From an uncultured Bacteroidales bacterium (lineage in GTDB: Bacteria; Bacteroidota; Bacteroidia; Bacteroidales; UBA932): a DNA stretch of 41,734 nt. Shown in pieces: positions 1-7,062 of the stretch. The stretch lies in the NCBI GenBank assembly GCA_900318955.1, contig ONMJ01000017.1:1-41734 (forward strand), written 5' to 3'. Position numbers and translations under genes: made by a program. The notes under the pieces were generated by a model. That model searched no databases and was not told where the DNA came from. It saw only the letters and a program-made list of their open reading frames with translations. Numbering within the stretch: the stretch's first letter is position 1; every line of letters starts with the position of its first letter.

Positions 1-1
1 T

Positions 2-841
2 CCTGACAACCGTTACCGCTTCAATGGCAAGGAGGAGGTCGAAAACTCTCCTGGTCCCTACATAGATTACGGTGCCAGAGTCTACAGTCCCTCCCTTCGC
101 CAGTGGCTGTCCCCCGACCCTCTTGCGGACAAGTACCCGGACATCTCTCCCTACGCCTTCTGCGCCGATGATCCTGTCAACAGGGTGGATCCGGATGGAA
201 GAGATGGGATAATGACGGGGTCTGGGACAGAAGATGATCCATATGTCGTCACTGCTAATTATTATTATCAAAAAGGATCTTTAAATTCAGATACCATTTT
301 TGGGTTAAACAGTGCTATAGAAGCGTACAATAATCATGGGAAAACCCGAAAGATTAAAACCAGTAATGGTGAAAAGGTATATGTTCGTTTTTCTCTATCT
401 GCAAATGAGGTGGAAGATCCTAATGATGCTGCTTTAAATGATTGGATCAAGGATGAGAATGGAAACCAAATTCGGTATGGTAATGTGGTTGACACAAAAG
501 CAAATCCTGACAATCCAAACGGGAATGAATTAGGTTCCGCAAATTATAACACAGTCAGTATTAATCTGTCAAACATCGAATCTGGTGTCAATGAGGGTTT
601 GTATGAACTTGACCGGGTTCTAAAAGGAACGTTCGTTCATGAAGTTGGACATAATTTGGGCTTAGATCATTCTGACAAAACAGCCATAATGGATATTGTA
701 AACTCTACAATCAAAGAGCAGAATGGCCAGAAAATTATTTTGACTTCATATCCTCGGATAAATAATAAAGGTATTGGCATAATGATTACTCGATCTAATC
801 CATATCGAATTCCTGGATTAGGTGCTATTAACAAGAAATAA
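2..841 (+). CDS. Rhs/YD-repeat protein, C-terminal part, with metzincin-type protease tip (5' end outside window)
   Basis: The reading frame is open from base 2, so the gene starts upstream of the window. The first ~65 codons are a typical RHS-repeat-associated core end: RYRFNGKEE, YGARVYSPSLRQW, LSPDPLADKYP and the closing DPDGRDG. After this the composition becomes AT-rich and the protein changes into a variable tip of about 210 residues. The tip carries HEVGHNLGLDH (bases 638-670), the HExxHxxGxxH zinc-binding motif of metzincins, followed by a plausible Met-turn, AIM, with Met at 689-691. In Rhs polymorphic toxins the core forms a shell and the variable tip is the toxin, so this is probably a contact-delivered effector whose toxic activity is proteolysis. 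That role is inferred; the family, motif and truncation are seen. The candidate immunity genes follow at once. No secretion-system gene lies in the window. Confidence 0.88.
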   Translation, partial: PDNRYRFNGKEEVENSPGPYIDYGARVYSPSLRQWLSPDPLADKYPDISPYAFCADDPVNRVDPDGRDGIMTGSGTEDDPYVVTANYYYQKGSLNSDTIFGLNSAIEAYNNHGKTRKIKTSNGEKVYVRFSLSANEVEDPNDAALNDWIKDENGNQIRYGNVVDTKANPDNPNGNELGSANYNTVSINLSNIESGVNEGLYELDRVLKGTFVHEVGHNLGLDHSDKTAIMDIVNSTIKEQNGQKIILTSYPRINNKGIGIMITRSNPYRIPGLGAINKK

Positions 842-850
842 GGCAGAATT

Positions 851-1528
851 ATGAATATCCTTGTTATTACTTCTCTATTACTTAGTACTTTAGGACTAGT
901 CCAGCAAACACAGAAGTCCGACACGATACCTTATCTTACAAAAGACACGATAAGGGTGGAAGGATACTGTATTCGTCAATACAATAAAAAAGACATACAG
1001 ACTCTTCAAAGGAATGAAAGCAAGAAACAAATATCATCTCGTATCACTCATTATTATATCCCGATTGACTATGGACCAACTATAAAGTATTATTTTACTA
1101 CTCATCTAGATGGTTGGGAAACACTAAATGCAAATAGGATTCATAATTTCGTCAGTAATGAGAGTCATGAAAATATAGAGTTCTATGTTTTCCCTCCGGG
1201 TTCAGATAAGGCTATGGAACGCCTACCTGAATTAGCAGGATGTCAGGATACTGTCATCTTTCCCACTCTTTCTTTTTATAAACTTGCAGGAGATAAGGAA
1301 CACTTATACTCTATTTATAGAGTAAGTGGAGTCGCGGAACGTTATTGTTTAAAGACGACACCTGTCTTCGAAGAATCTGTAAATTTGGGAGTGGAGACCC
1401 AATTCTGGCCAAAACTAACAGCAAGGGTTCCATATATATATCTATACTATTTTAGATGGCCCGACGAGGCAACAATAGAGACCTCTGTAGCACTGGATGG
1501 TTTTACAATTTATTGGAGGAGAGAATAA
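851..1528 (+). CDS. Exported hypothetical protein, candidate immunity protein for the Rhs protease tip
   Basis: A 225-residue protein not matched to any family I recognise. The first ~18 residues are hydrophobic (MNILVITSLLLSTLGLV) and look like a signal peptide or anchor, though without the usual basic start. The rest is mixed and soluble-looking, with few Cys. It begins 9 bp after the Rhs gene and its stop overlaps the next start in the form TAATG, so the three genes probably form one transcript. Position directly after a toxin tip, AT-rich composition like the tip, and an export signal fit an immunity protein acting in the envelope, where a secreted protease would strike. Function is inferred from position only. 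Confidence 0.72.
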   Translation: MNILVITSLLLSTLGLVQQTQKSDTIPYLTKDTIRVEGYCIRQYNKKDIQTLQRNESKKQISSRITHYYIPIDYGPTIKYYFTTHLDGWETLNANRIHNFVSNESHENIEFYVFPPGSDKAMERLPELAGCQDTVIFPTLSFYKLAGDKEHLYSIYRVSGVAERYCLKTTPVFEESVNLGVETQFWPKLTARVPYIYLYYFRWPDEATIETSVALDGFTIYWRRE

Positions 1529-2160
1529 TGCTAAAAAAGATAATGAAACGATTGATGTTATTAGTATTGATAGCAATCATATCGATGCTAACGGTTGATG
1601 CAAAGAATAATAAGAAGGATGCAAGATTCTATCAAAAGTTGTATGAGTCTGCGTTGAATTATATTATGAATGACATGGAAAGTTGTTCGGTGATTATTCC
1701 TTCACATAGCAAAGACCGGCTTTATTTACCTAATGTTGTCATATCTACTACAGACGAAGAGCCTCTGTTCAAAATTGGCCCTGACGATATACCATTCAAC
1801 TTTTATCCTGATTTTTTGAATCGACAAAGATACATTATTTGGTGGTATCCATTCGACCTTCAGGATATTTACTTTGATAAAGTTTCTGAGGAGCCCCAAA
1901 ACGAGAATAACGAAAGAGGTTTTAAACTTTTCTTAGAAAGTAAAGAATATAATGAGAAATCCGAATATATCGTTTTTTTTACTCGATGTAAGGACTATGA
2001 TTTCTTTGCTGGCGTAATAAGCGCCAGGAGGAAAGGGTGGTTAAAGACCAATGAGCCATTGGAAAATTTACATCTTTTCAACAAAGAAAGAATCTATCAT
2101 TTTATTTACAATGATCGCGGCTCGTTTGAAATAGTAAAACAAGATATGTTGTGGTATTGA
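1528..2160 (+). CDS. Exported hypothetical protein, second candidate immunity protein
   Basis: A 210-residue protein. I chose the ATG at 1528, which overlaps the previous stop by one base and gives a clear signal peptide: MLKKIMKR, a hydrophobic run, then a plausible cleavage site after VDA. A longer upstream start at 1456 would put basic sequence before the signal and overlap the previous gene. The mature part is rich in aromatic and charged residues, and I recognise no domain. It has the same AT-rich composition as the toxin tip and ends just before a strong hairpin terminator. It may be a second immunity protein or an orphan one left from another tip. Function is unknown. Confidence 0.72.
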   Translation: MLKKIMKRLMLLVLIAIISMLTVDAKNNKKDARFYQKLYESALNYIMNDMESCSVIIPSHSKDRLYLPNVVISTTDEEPLFKIGPDDIPFNFYPDFLNRQRYIIWWYPFDLQDIYFDKVSEEPQNENNERGFKLFLESKEYNEKSEYIVFFTRCKDYDFFAGVISARRKGWLKTNEPLENLHLFNKERIYHFIYNDRGSFEIVKQDMLWY

Positions 2161-2170
2161 TATTAGATGT

Positions 2171-2205
2171 AAACCCCGATAGTTAGACAAAAACTATCGG
2201 GGTTT
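2171..2205. terminator. Bidirectional hairpin terminator
   Basis: Two perfectly complementary 14-base arms (2171-2184 and 2192-2205) enclose the 7-base loop AGACAAA. The 5' arm begins AAACCCCG and the 3' arm ends CGGGGTTT, so the hairpin has A/T flanks suited to termination in both directions. It lies between the end of the Rhs cassette (plus strand) and the end of the CNNM gene (minus strand, stop at 2215). A close relative with the same loop is at 32373-32413. Confidence 0.85.
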
Positions 2206-2214
2206 ATGCCAATA

Positions 2215-3270
2215 CTATTCCGGGTCCGGAATATTGATATTGTACTTTTTCTGGCGTTTTTGCCAGCGTTCGCGGGCGTATTGCTGCATATCGGCGATTG
2301 TATCGCTCTCGTCGATGATCTCCATCCCGAGGATCGTCTCGATTATGTCTTCCAGAGTGATAAGGCCCTGGAAGCAGCCGTATTCGTCAATGATAAGCGC
2401 AATCTGATCTTTGGTTTTAAGAAGAGATTCCCAGATGTCTCCCACTGAAGTTTCTTCATTGAATACGGCGATATTTCGCTTGACCTCTCCGAGGGTGATG
2501 TCGAACTTGTCTTCAGCGAGCTTTTCGAGAACTGTATAGCGAAGAACGTAGCCGGTGATGAATTCCGGAGAGTCGCTGTAGACGGGGATTCTGGAGTTAT
2601 GGGACAGGGATTTATTCTTGTAAAACTGCCTCAGGGTCATTGATTCGGGAGCGATTGCGGCGACCACTCTCGGCGTCATTACGTCGTAGGCCTTGATGTC
2701 GTTCAGCTTTATGATGTTCTGAATCACTTTGTTCTCGCTCTTGTCGATGACTCCTTCCTCTTCGCCGATATTTGCCATTGCGGCAACTTCCTCACGGCTG
2801 AAAGTCTCTTCGTCCTCAGCATCTTTTGCAACCAGCTTGGTGATGAATTGGACGAGGATGACGAGCGGGTACATTATATAAATGAGGCCGTTCATTATCC
2901 TTGAGAGCCAGAGGAGATGCTTCCAGTTGGAGGTCCCGATGGTCTTCGGAATAATTTCAGAGAAGACGAGGATAAGGATGGTCATTATTGCGGAGACAAG
3001 CCCGAACCATTCGCTACCGAAGACAATGGTTGCCTGCCTGCCTACTCCGGCTGCACCGAGAGTGTTGGCAATCGTGTTGAGAGAAAGTATAGCTGCAATA
3101 GGGCGGTCTATGTCATCCTTCATCTTCTCCATCAACTTTGCGTTCTTGTCACCTTCTTCTACTTTAGCTGAGATGAAAGAGATCGGTGTGGACATCAGCA
3201 CCGATTCCAGAAGGGAACAAAGGAACGATATCGCCATCGCTCCAAAAAGAAATATGAGAAGTAGAGTCAT
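2215..3270 (-). CDS. CNNM (DUF21) and CBS-pair membrane protein, hemolysin/CorB-like
   Basis: A 351-residue protein. Residues 1-150 are a CNNM/DUF21 membrane domain with about four hydrophobic segments and the family signature around LSLNTIANTLGAAGVG and SEIIPKT. An acidic linker (EEVAAMANIGEEEG) leads to a CBS pair at about 195-320 (YDVMTPR; IALIIDEYGCFQGLITLEDI). CNNM/CorB proteins are linked to Mg2+ export or sensing, with nucleotide bound by the CBS pair. The C-terminal CorC/HlyC domain found in longer homologues is absent; the chain stops about 30 residues after the CBS pair. Its substrate cannot be assigned from sequence. It follows the small protein gene at 3660 on the same strand across a gap of about 90 bp. 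Confidence 0.9.
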   Translation of the reverse strand: MTLLLIFLFGAMAISFLCSLLESVLMSTPISFISAKVEEGDKNAKLMEKMKDDIDRPIAAILSLNTIANTLGAAGVGRQATIVFGSEWFGLVSAIMTILILVFSEIIPKTIGTSNWKHLLWLSRIMNGLIYIMYPLVILVQFITKLVAKDAEDEETFSREEVAAMANIGEEEGVIDKSENKVIQNIIKLNDIKAYDVMTPRVVAAIAPESMTLRQFYKNKSLSHNSRIPVYSDSPEFITGYVLRYTVLEKLAEDKFDITLGEVKRNIAVFNEETSVGDIWESLLKTKDQIALIIDEYGCFQGLITLEDIIETILGMEIIDESDTIADMQQYARERWQKRQKKYNINIPDPE

Positions 3271-3363
3271 AGGACTGCAAAGTTATACTTTTCCCGGACA
3301 AACCACAAATCGGCCGAATACTTTTTCAAGAATCGGCCTTTTGCGGTTTATTGTAAGAGGGAT

Positions 3364-3660
3364 TTATGCTTCTTTTTTATCCTTCTTGTCTTTGAGGTCC
3401 TGGACCTTGTCAGCAGCCTTGTCGTAGAGATCTTTAGCACTCTCCTTTGCCTCTGCGTACATGTCCTTAGCCTTGTCGGAAGCCTTTGCATAGAGTTCTT
3501 TGGCTTCTCCGAGGGCTACCTTGGCATCCTCTTTTGCGTCAGCAATTGCAGCTTCGATTTTCTCGCCTGCCTTTTCAGCGGCAAACTGGACTTTCTCTCC
3601 AAGACTTACTTTTCCGTCACCATTGAGGTCCCTGGGATCTTTTTTTACTTCTTCGCTCAT
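3364..3660 (-). CDS. Small EF-hand and amphipathic-helix repeat protein (LEA/apolipoprotein-like)
   Basis: A 98-residue charged protein. I chose the ATG at 3660 (MSEEVKKDPRDLNGDGK) rather than an upstream start at 3717, because a full Bacteroidota promoter lies in between. Residues ~10-22 read DLNGDGKVSLGE, a DxNxDGxxxxxE calcium-binding loop. The rest is a long run of Ala/Lys/Glu/Asp heptad-like repeats (AKEDAKVALGEAKELYAKAS and similar, repeated with KDMYAEAKESAKDLYDKAAD), predicted as one amphipathic helix and ending in a Lys/Asp tail. There is no signal peptide. It resembles LEA or CsbD-like stress proteins in composition only. Role unknown. Confidence 0.75.
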   Translation of the reverse strand: MSEEVKKDPRDLNGDGKVSLGEKVQFAAEKAGEKIEAAIADAKEDAKVALGEAKELYAKASDKAKDMYAEAKESAKDLYDKAADKVQDLKDKKDKKEA

Positions 3661-3686
3661 TTTATAAAGGTTTTGTTTGGTTTCCT

Positions 3687-3718
3687 CAAAGATAAGTATT
3701 TCAGGGAAAAATGGCAAA
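3687..3718 (-). promoter_or_regulatory. Bacteroidota promoter for the EF-hand/helix protein
   Basis: On the minus strand a -33 element TTTG (3715-3718) is followed after exactly 20 bp by the -7 element TATCTTTG (3687-3694), matching the phylum consensus TTTG-N19-21-TAnnTTTG. It lies 26 bp upstream of the chosen ATG at 3660, which supports that start. Confidence 0.75.
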
Positions 3719-3749
3719 GAAAAAACGCTGTTAAATCTTAGTTTTTATG

Positions 3750-3757
3750 TATATTTG
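3750..3757 (+). promoter_or_regulatory. -7 promoter element of the transketolase operon
   Basis: TATATTTG matches the -7 consensus TAnnTTTG and lies 29 bp before the transketolase start at 3787. The -33 element is weak (TT-rich around 3730), so only the -7 box is called. Confidence 0.55.
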
Positions 3758-3786
3758 TAGGCTGATGAACAATAATTAATCACTAT

Positions 3787-4635
3787 ATGTATTCAAACGA
3801 AGAATTGAAGAGTATCTCTACCCAGGTAAGGAGGGATATTGTCAGGATGGTGACCCTTGCGGGTTGCGGGCATCCGGGAGGCTCAATGTCGAGCGCGGAT
3901 ATCCTGACTGCACTTTATTTCAATGAGATGAAAAACGACCCTGCTACGTGGACACGCGACGGTAAAGGTCAGGATGTGTTCATTCTTTCTGCGGGTCACA
4001 TGACGCCTGTCTATTATTCTGTGCTTGCCCGCAGGGGATATTTCCCTGTCGAGGAGCTTGCAACTTTCCGCCAGTTCGGCGCCCGTCTTCAGGGGCATCC
4101 TTCAGTGAGAAGGGCGCTTCCCGGTGTCTTCCAGGCTTCCGGTTCTCTCGGACAGGGCCTTTCTGCCGCTGCCGGCATCGCTCTTGCGAAGAAGCTGGAT
4201 GGAGACAGTGAGTGGGTATATGCTCTTTGTGGAGACGGCGAGAGCGAGGAAGGACAGATTTGGGAAGCAGGCATGTTTGCGGTTTTCCATAAACTCGACA
4301 ACCTTATCGCCATGACAGACTGGAACGGACAGCAGATTGACGGTCCGGTCTCATCGGTTGCTGGAGAAGGAGACCTCGAAGCAAAGTGGAAGGCTTGGGA
4401 TTGGAATGTTGTCGTTGCTGACGGACATGATTTCGACAGTATCGCATCTGCTTTCAAAGCAGCCAAGGCCAACAAGGGGTCCGGAAAGCCGACGATGATT
4501 CTCTTCAAGACCGAAATGGGACATGGAGTAGACTTTATGGCCGGTACTCATAAATGGCACGGCAAGGCTCCGAATGCTGAGCAGTGCGCAGAGGCAATGA
4601 CACAGCTGACACAGACCACCCTTAAAGATTTTTAG
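3787..4635 (+). CDS. Transketolase, N-terminal subunit
   Basis: A 282-residue protein equal to the thiamine-diphosphate-binding half of transketolase, which transfers two-carbon units between sugar phosphates in the non-oxidative pentose phosphate pathway. Visible motifs are HPGGSMSSADI (~29-39), GHMTPVYY (~70), SLGQGLSAAAG (~120) and the ThDP motif GDGESEEGQIWEA (149-161) with its Asn in DWNGQ (180). The partner half is encoded next with no intervening gene; in this split form the two chains together make the active enzyme. The stop at 4633-4635 is one base from the next ATG, so translation is probably coupled. Confidence 0.95.
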   Translation: MYSNEELKSISTQVRRDIVRMVTLAGCGHPGGSMSSADILTALYFNEMKNDPATWTRDGKGQDVFILSAGHMTPVYYSVLARRGYFPVEELATFRQFGARLQGHPSVRRALPGVFQASGSLGQGLSAAAGIALAKKLDGDSEWVYALCGDGESEEGQIWEAGMFAVFHKLDNLIAMTDWNGQQIDGPVSSVAGEGDLEAKWKAWDWNVVVADGHDFDSIASAFKAAKANKGSGKPTMILFKTEMGHGVDFMAGTHKWHGKAPNAEQCAEAMTQLTQTTLKDF

Positions 4636-4636
4636 T

Positions 4637-5593
4637 ATGAAAAAGTATACAGATACAGGAAAGAAAGATACCCGCAGCGGATTTGGTGCAGGTCTTCTCG
4701 AAGCCGGAAAGGCAGATCCTAGGGTGGTAGCGCTTACCGCCGACCTTAAGGGATCTCTGAAAATGGATGCATTCGCAGCCGAGTTCCCTGAAAGATTCAT
4801 TCAGTGCGGCATCGCCGAGGCCAATATGGTCGGTGCTGCTGCCGGTCTTGCCCTTGCAGGAAAGATTCCTTTCATCGGTTCCTTCGCAGAGTTTGTGACC
4901 GGCCGCGTCTATGACCAGGTCCGTCAGGAGGTTGCCTATGGAATGACGAATGTTAAAATCGCTTCCTCTCACGCCGGAATCACACTCGGAGAGGATGGTG
5001 CTACGCATCAGACGATGGAAGATATCGCCCTCATGAGAGCCCTCCCTGGCATGGTGATCATCAATCCTTGCGACTACAACCAGACCAAGGCGGCGACAGT
5101 AGCTGCTGCAAAATATGACGGCCCCGTCTATCTTCGTTTCGGACGTCCGGGAGTGCCTAACTTCACCCCGGAAGACCAGGAGTTCGTAATCGGCAAAGCT
5201 TTGGTTATGAATGAGGGTAAGGATGTGACCATCTTTGCTACCGGCCATCTTGTCTGGGAATCCCTTCTTGCGGCAGAAGCACTTGAAGCAGAGGGTATTA
5301 GCGCTGAAGTTATCGACATCGCTACAATTAAGCCTCTCGACGAAGAGGCGGTTCTCGCTTCGGTTAAAAAGACCGGTGCGGCAGTCGTTGCCGAGGAGCA
5401 CAACACGGCCGGAGGTCTCGGCGAAGCTATCGCCGGTGTCCTGGCAGCCTCGCTTCCTGCTCCCCTTGAATTCATAAACGGCGGAGACCGTTTCGGCCAG
5501 ACTGGCACGCCTTCTGCACTTATGAAAGCGTATGGCCTTGATGCAGAGCATGTTGCTCTAGCAGCAAAGAAGGTCCTCGCCAGGAAAAAGTAA
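4637..5593 (+). CDS. Transketolase, C-terminal subunit
   Basis: A 318-residue protein corresponding to the pyrimidine-binding and C-terminal domains of transketolase. It has the conserved Glu region GIAEANMVG (~58-66) that activates ThDP, the segment SHAGITLGEDGATHQ, and a C-terminal transketolase domain with VVAEEHNTAGGLG and GDRFGQTGTP. It works with the N-terminal subunit encoded just upstream. The next gene, the sigma factor, starts at the base immediately after this stop, so sigma factor expression may be tied to this operon. Confidence 0.95.
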   Translation: MKKYTDTGKKDTRSGFGAGLLEAGKADPRVVALTADLKGSLKMDAFAAEFPERFIQCGIAEANMVGAAAGLALAGKIPFIGSFAEFVTGRVYDQVRQEVAYGMTNVKIASSHAGITLGEDGATHQTMEDIALMRALPGMVIINPCDYNQTKAATVAAAKYDGPVYLRFGRPGVPNFTPEDQEFVIGKALVMNEGKDVTIFATGHLVWESLLAAEALEAEGISAEVIDIATIKPLDEEAVLASVKKTGAAVVAEEHNTAGGLGEAIAGVLAASLPAPLEFINGGDRFGQTGTPSALMKAYGLDAEHVALAAKKVLARKK

Positions 5594-6109
5594 ATGGATA
5601 ATCTGGAGAAAGTATTCAATGAAATAGTGGAGACATACAGTGAACGGCTTTACTGGCATGTCCGCCGTTTTACGTGCTCCCACGAAGATACTGACGACCT
5701 TCTCCAAGATATTTTCATAAAGATATGGAAAGCGCTTCCCTCCTTCAGGGGGGAGGCGCAGCTTTATACCTGGGTGTTCCGCATCGCCACCAACGAGACC
5801 CTTAACTTTCTCCGGAAAGAGAAGGTCCGTTCGCTGCTGAGATTTCAGAATGCTGATGCGGAAATAGAAAGGAAAATCGACTCTGATCCTTATTTTAACG
5901 GGACTCAAGCAGAGAGGGCCCTTAGCAAAGAGATAGCGAAACTTCCTGAGAAGCAGAGGATAGTCTTTATAATGAGATATTACGATGATATGCCGTACGA
6001 GGATATTTCTCAAGTTCTCGATACTTCCGTGGGGTCTTTAAAAGCATCTTACCATATAGCTCAGCAAAAAATAAGGGAGGCTTTAAAAAAACTTGATATT
6101 TCTTTTTAA
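5594..6109 (+). CDS. ECF (sigma-24-like) RNA polymerase sigma factor
   Basis: A 171-residue protein with the two-domain layout of ECF sigma factors. Region 2 (~10-75) includes DTDDLLQDIFIKIWKAL, FRGEAQLYTWVFRIA and NETLNFLRKE. Region 4 (~115-165) includes LPEKQRIVFIMRYYDDMPYE and the helix-turn-helix around VGSLKASYHIAQQKIREAL. Its ATG is directly after the transketolase stop. It is followed by a one-pass membrane protein and a periplasmic Spy-like protein, a common arrangement in Bacteroidota where a membrane protein is thought to control the sigma factor. Its target promoters cannot be deduced here. Confidence 0.93.
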   Translation: MDNLEKVFNEIVETYSERLYWHVRRFTCSHEDTDDLLQDIFIKIWKALPSFRGEAQLYTWVFRIATNETLNFLRKEKVRSLLRFQNADAEIERKIDSDPYFNGTQAERALSKEIAKLPEKQRIVFIMRYYDDMPYEDISQVLDTSVGSLKASYHIAQQKIREALKKLDISF

Positions 6110-6133
6110 CTTTTTGATTCATAATGTGTCTAA

Positions 6134-6526
6134 ATGAACGAAATGATGGTTAAAAAAGACATACTGGCGCCCGAAGGCTATTTTGAGAATCTGAAGGAGA
6201 GACTCTCTGCTCTACCTTACTCTTATTCTTCCAAGAATAATTCTTTCTCTTTCAGGCCCTATATAGCCTTCGTGGCCAGTATCGTCGTTCTCGTCGTCCT
6301 CGGGAACTTTATTCTCGGCCGCACTGCTACTCCGGACGTGCAGGGTGAATATGAAAGCATGCTCATTGCCGAACTTTCCAGAGGAATTGATCTTTACGAC
6401 GTAATGACCTCGGAAGAATTCGAAGCAGAGACGCTTTCAGAAGAGGAAATAGTTGAGTATTTAATCGCAACGGGAGTTCCCGTAGAATCATTTAATTTCT
6501 ATGTTGAAGATGAAAAAGAACATTAA
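6134..6526 (+). CDS. One-pass membrane protein, putative anti-sigma or sigma-operon partner
   Basis: A 130-residue protein. The N-terminus has APEGYFENLKERL, a short motif commonly seen in Bacteroidota proteins encoded after ECF sigma factors. A basic stretch and one membrane segment (about 45-62, AFVASIVVLVVLGNFILG) are followed by an acidic C-terminal region of about 60 residues. The zinc anti-sigma motif HxxxCxxC is absent, so anti-sigma activity is inferred only from position and topology: cytosolic N-terminus, one helix, outside C-terminus. It overlaps the next gene. Confidence 0.75.
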   Translation: MNEMMVKKDILAPEGYFENLKERLSALPYSYSSKNNSFSFRPYIAFVASIVVLVVLGNFILGRTATPDVQGEYESMLIAELSRGIDLYDVMTSEEFEAETLSEEEIVEYLIATGVPVESFNFYVEDEKEH

Positions 6527-7058
6527 ACTCTTTTTGTGCATTGCCCTTTCGGCCCTTGTGGCCACCAGCGCCTTTGCCGGCAATCAGGAGAAAAAGGGCA
6601 AGAAGGGAGGATGGCAGGAGAAGGTAAAAGCCGAAAAGATAGCTTTTCTTACATCCGAACTTGATCTGACTGTGGCTGAGGCTGAAGCTTTCTGGCCAGT
6701 ATACAACGCAATGGAAAAGGAGAAACAGGAGTTGATGGAGTCAAAGTTCAAGACTTTCAAAGAGTTGAATAAAGCCATTGCGGAGGAAAAGAGCGAAGAA
6801 GAAATCACTTCTTTGACTAAAAAATTTGTCGAGATCAATTCCAAGGTGAAGGAGGTTGACAATAAATACTTTGACAAATTCAGCGATGTCCTTCCCGCAT
6901 CGAAAGTTGCAAAAGTATATCTGTCGGAAGAGAAGTTCCGTTCCAGACAGATCAACAATCTTTGCAAGGGAGAGGGTGATCCCAGTAAGCATGAGGGACA
7001 GGCTCCCGGCAGAGAGCGAAAGGGACGTCGCAATGGTCCGGAAGAGACTAAAGATTAG
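6510..7058 (+). CDS. Periplasmic Spy/CpxP-like helical protein
   Basis: A 182-residue protein. I chose the ATG at 6510 (MKKNIKLF), giving a clean signal peptide cut near TSAFA; an ATG three codons earlier is possible. The mature part is Lys/Glu-rich and helical with LTVAEAEAFWPVYN, the pattern found in Bacteroidota Spy-like sensor or chaperone proteins after ECF sigma genes. The C-terminal ~30 residues are basic and Gly/Arg-rich. It overlaps the membrane protein gene by 17 bp. A likely role is envelope stress sensing or chaperoning in a loop with the sigma factor; this is inference from position. Confidence 0.75.
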   Translation: MKKNIKLFLCIALSALVATSAFAGNQEKKGKKGGWQEKVKAEKIAFLTSELDLTVAEAEAFWPVYNAMEKEKQELMESKFKTFKELNKAIAEEKSEEEITSLTKKFVEINSKVKEVDNKYFDKFSDVLPASKVAKVYLSEEKFRSRQINNLCKGEGDPSKHEGQAPGRERKGRRNGPEETKD

Positions 7059-7062
7059 CTCT

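Noticed and set aside
2882-3427. 181-codon plus-strand frame
   Set aside because: It is antisense to the CNNM gene and crosses its start region; it shows no domain.
3364-3717. Longer form of the EF-hand/helix protein starting at 3717
   Set aside because: The complete promoter at 3687-3718 would lie inside the coding region; the ATG at 3660 is the better start.
4622-5551. Long 309-codon minus-strand frame
   Set aside because: It lies antisense to the transketolase C-terminal gene and has no family features, codon signals or promoter; it is a shadow of a GC-rich coding region.
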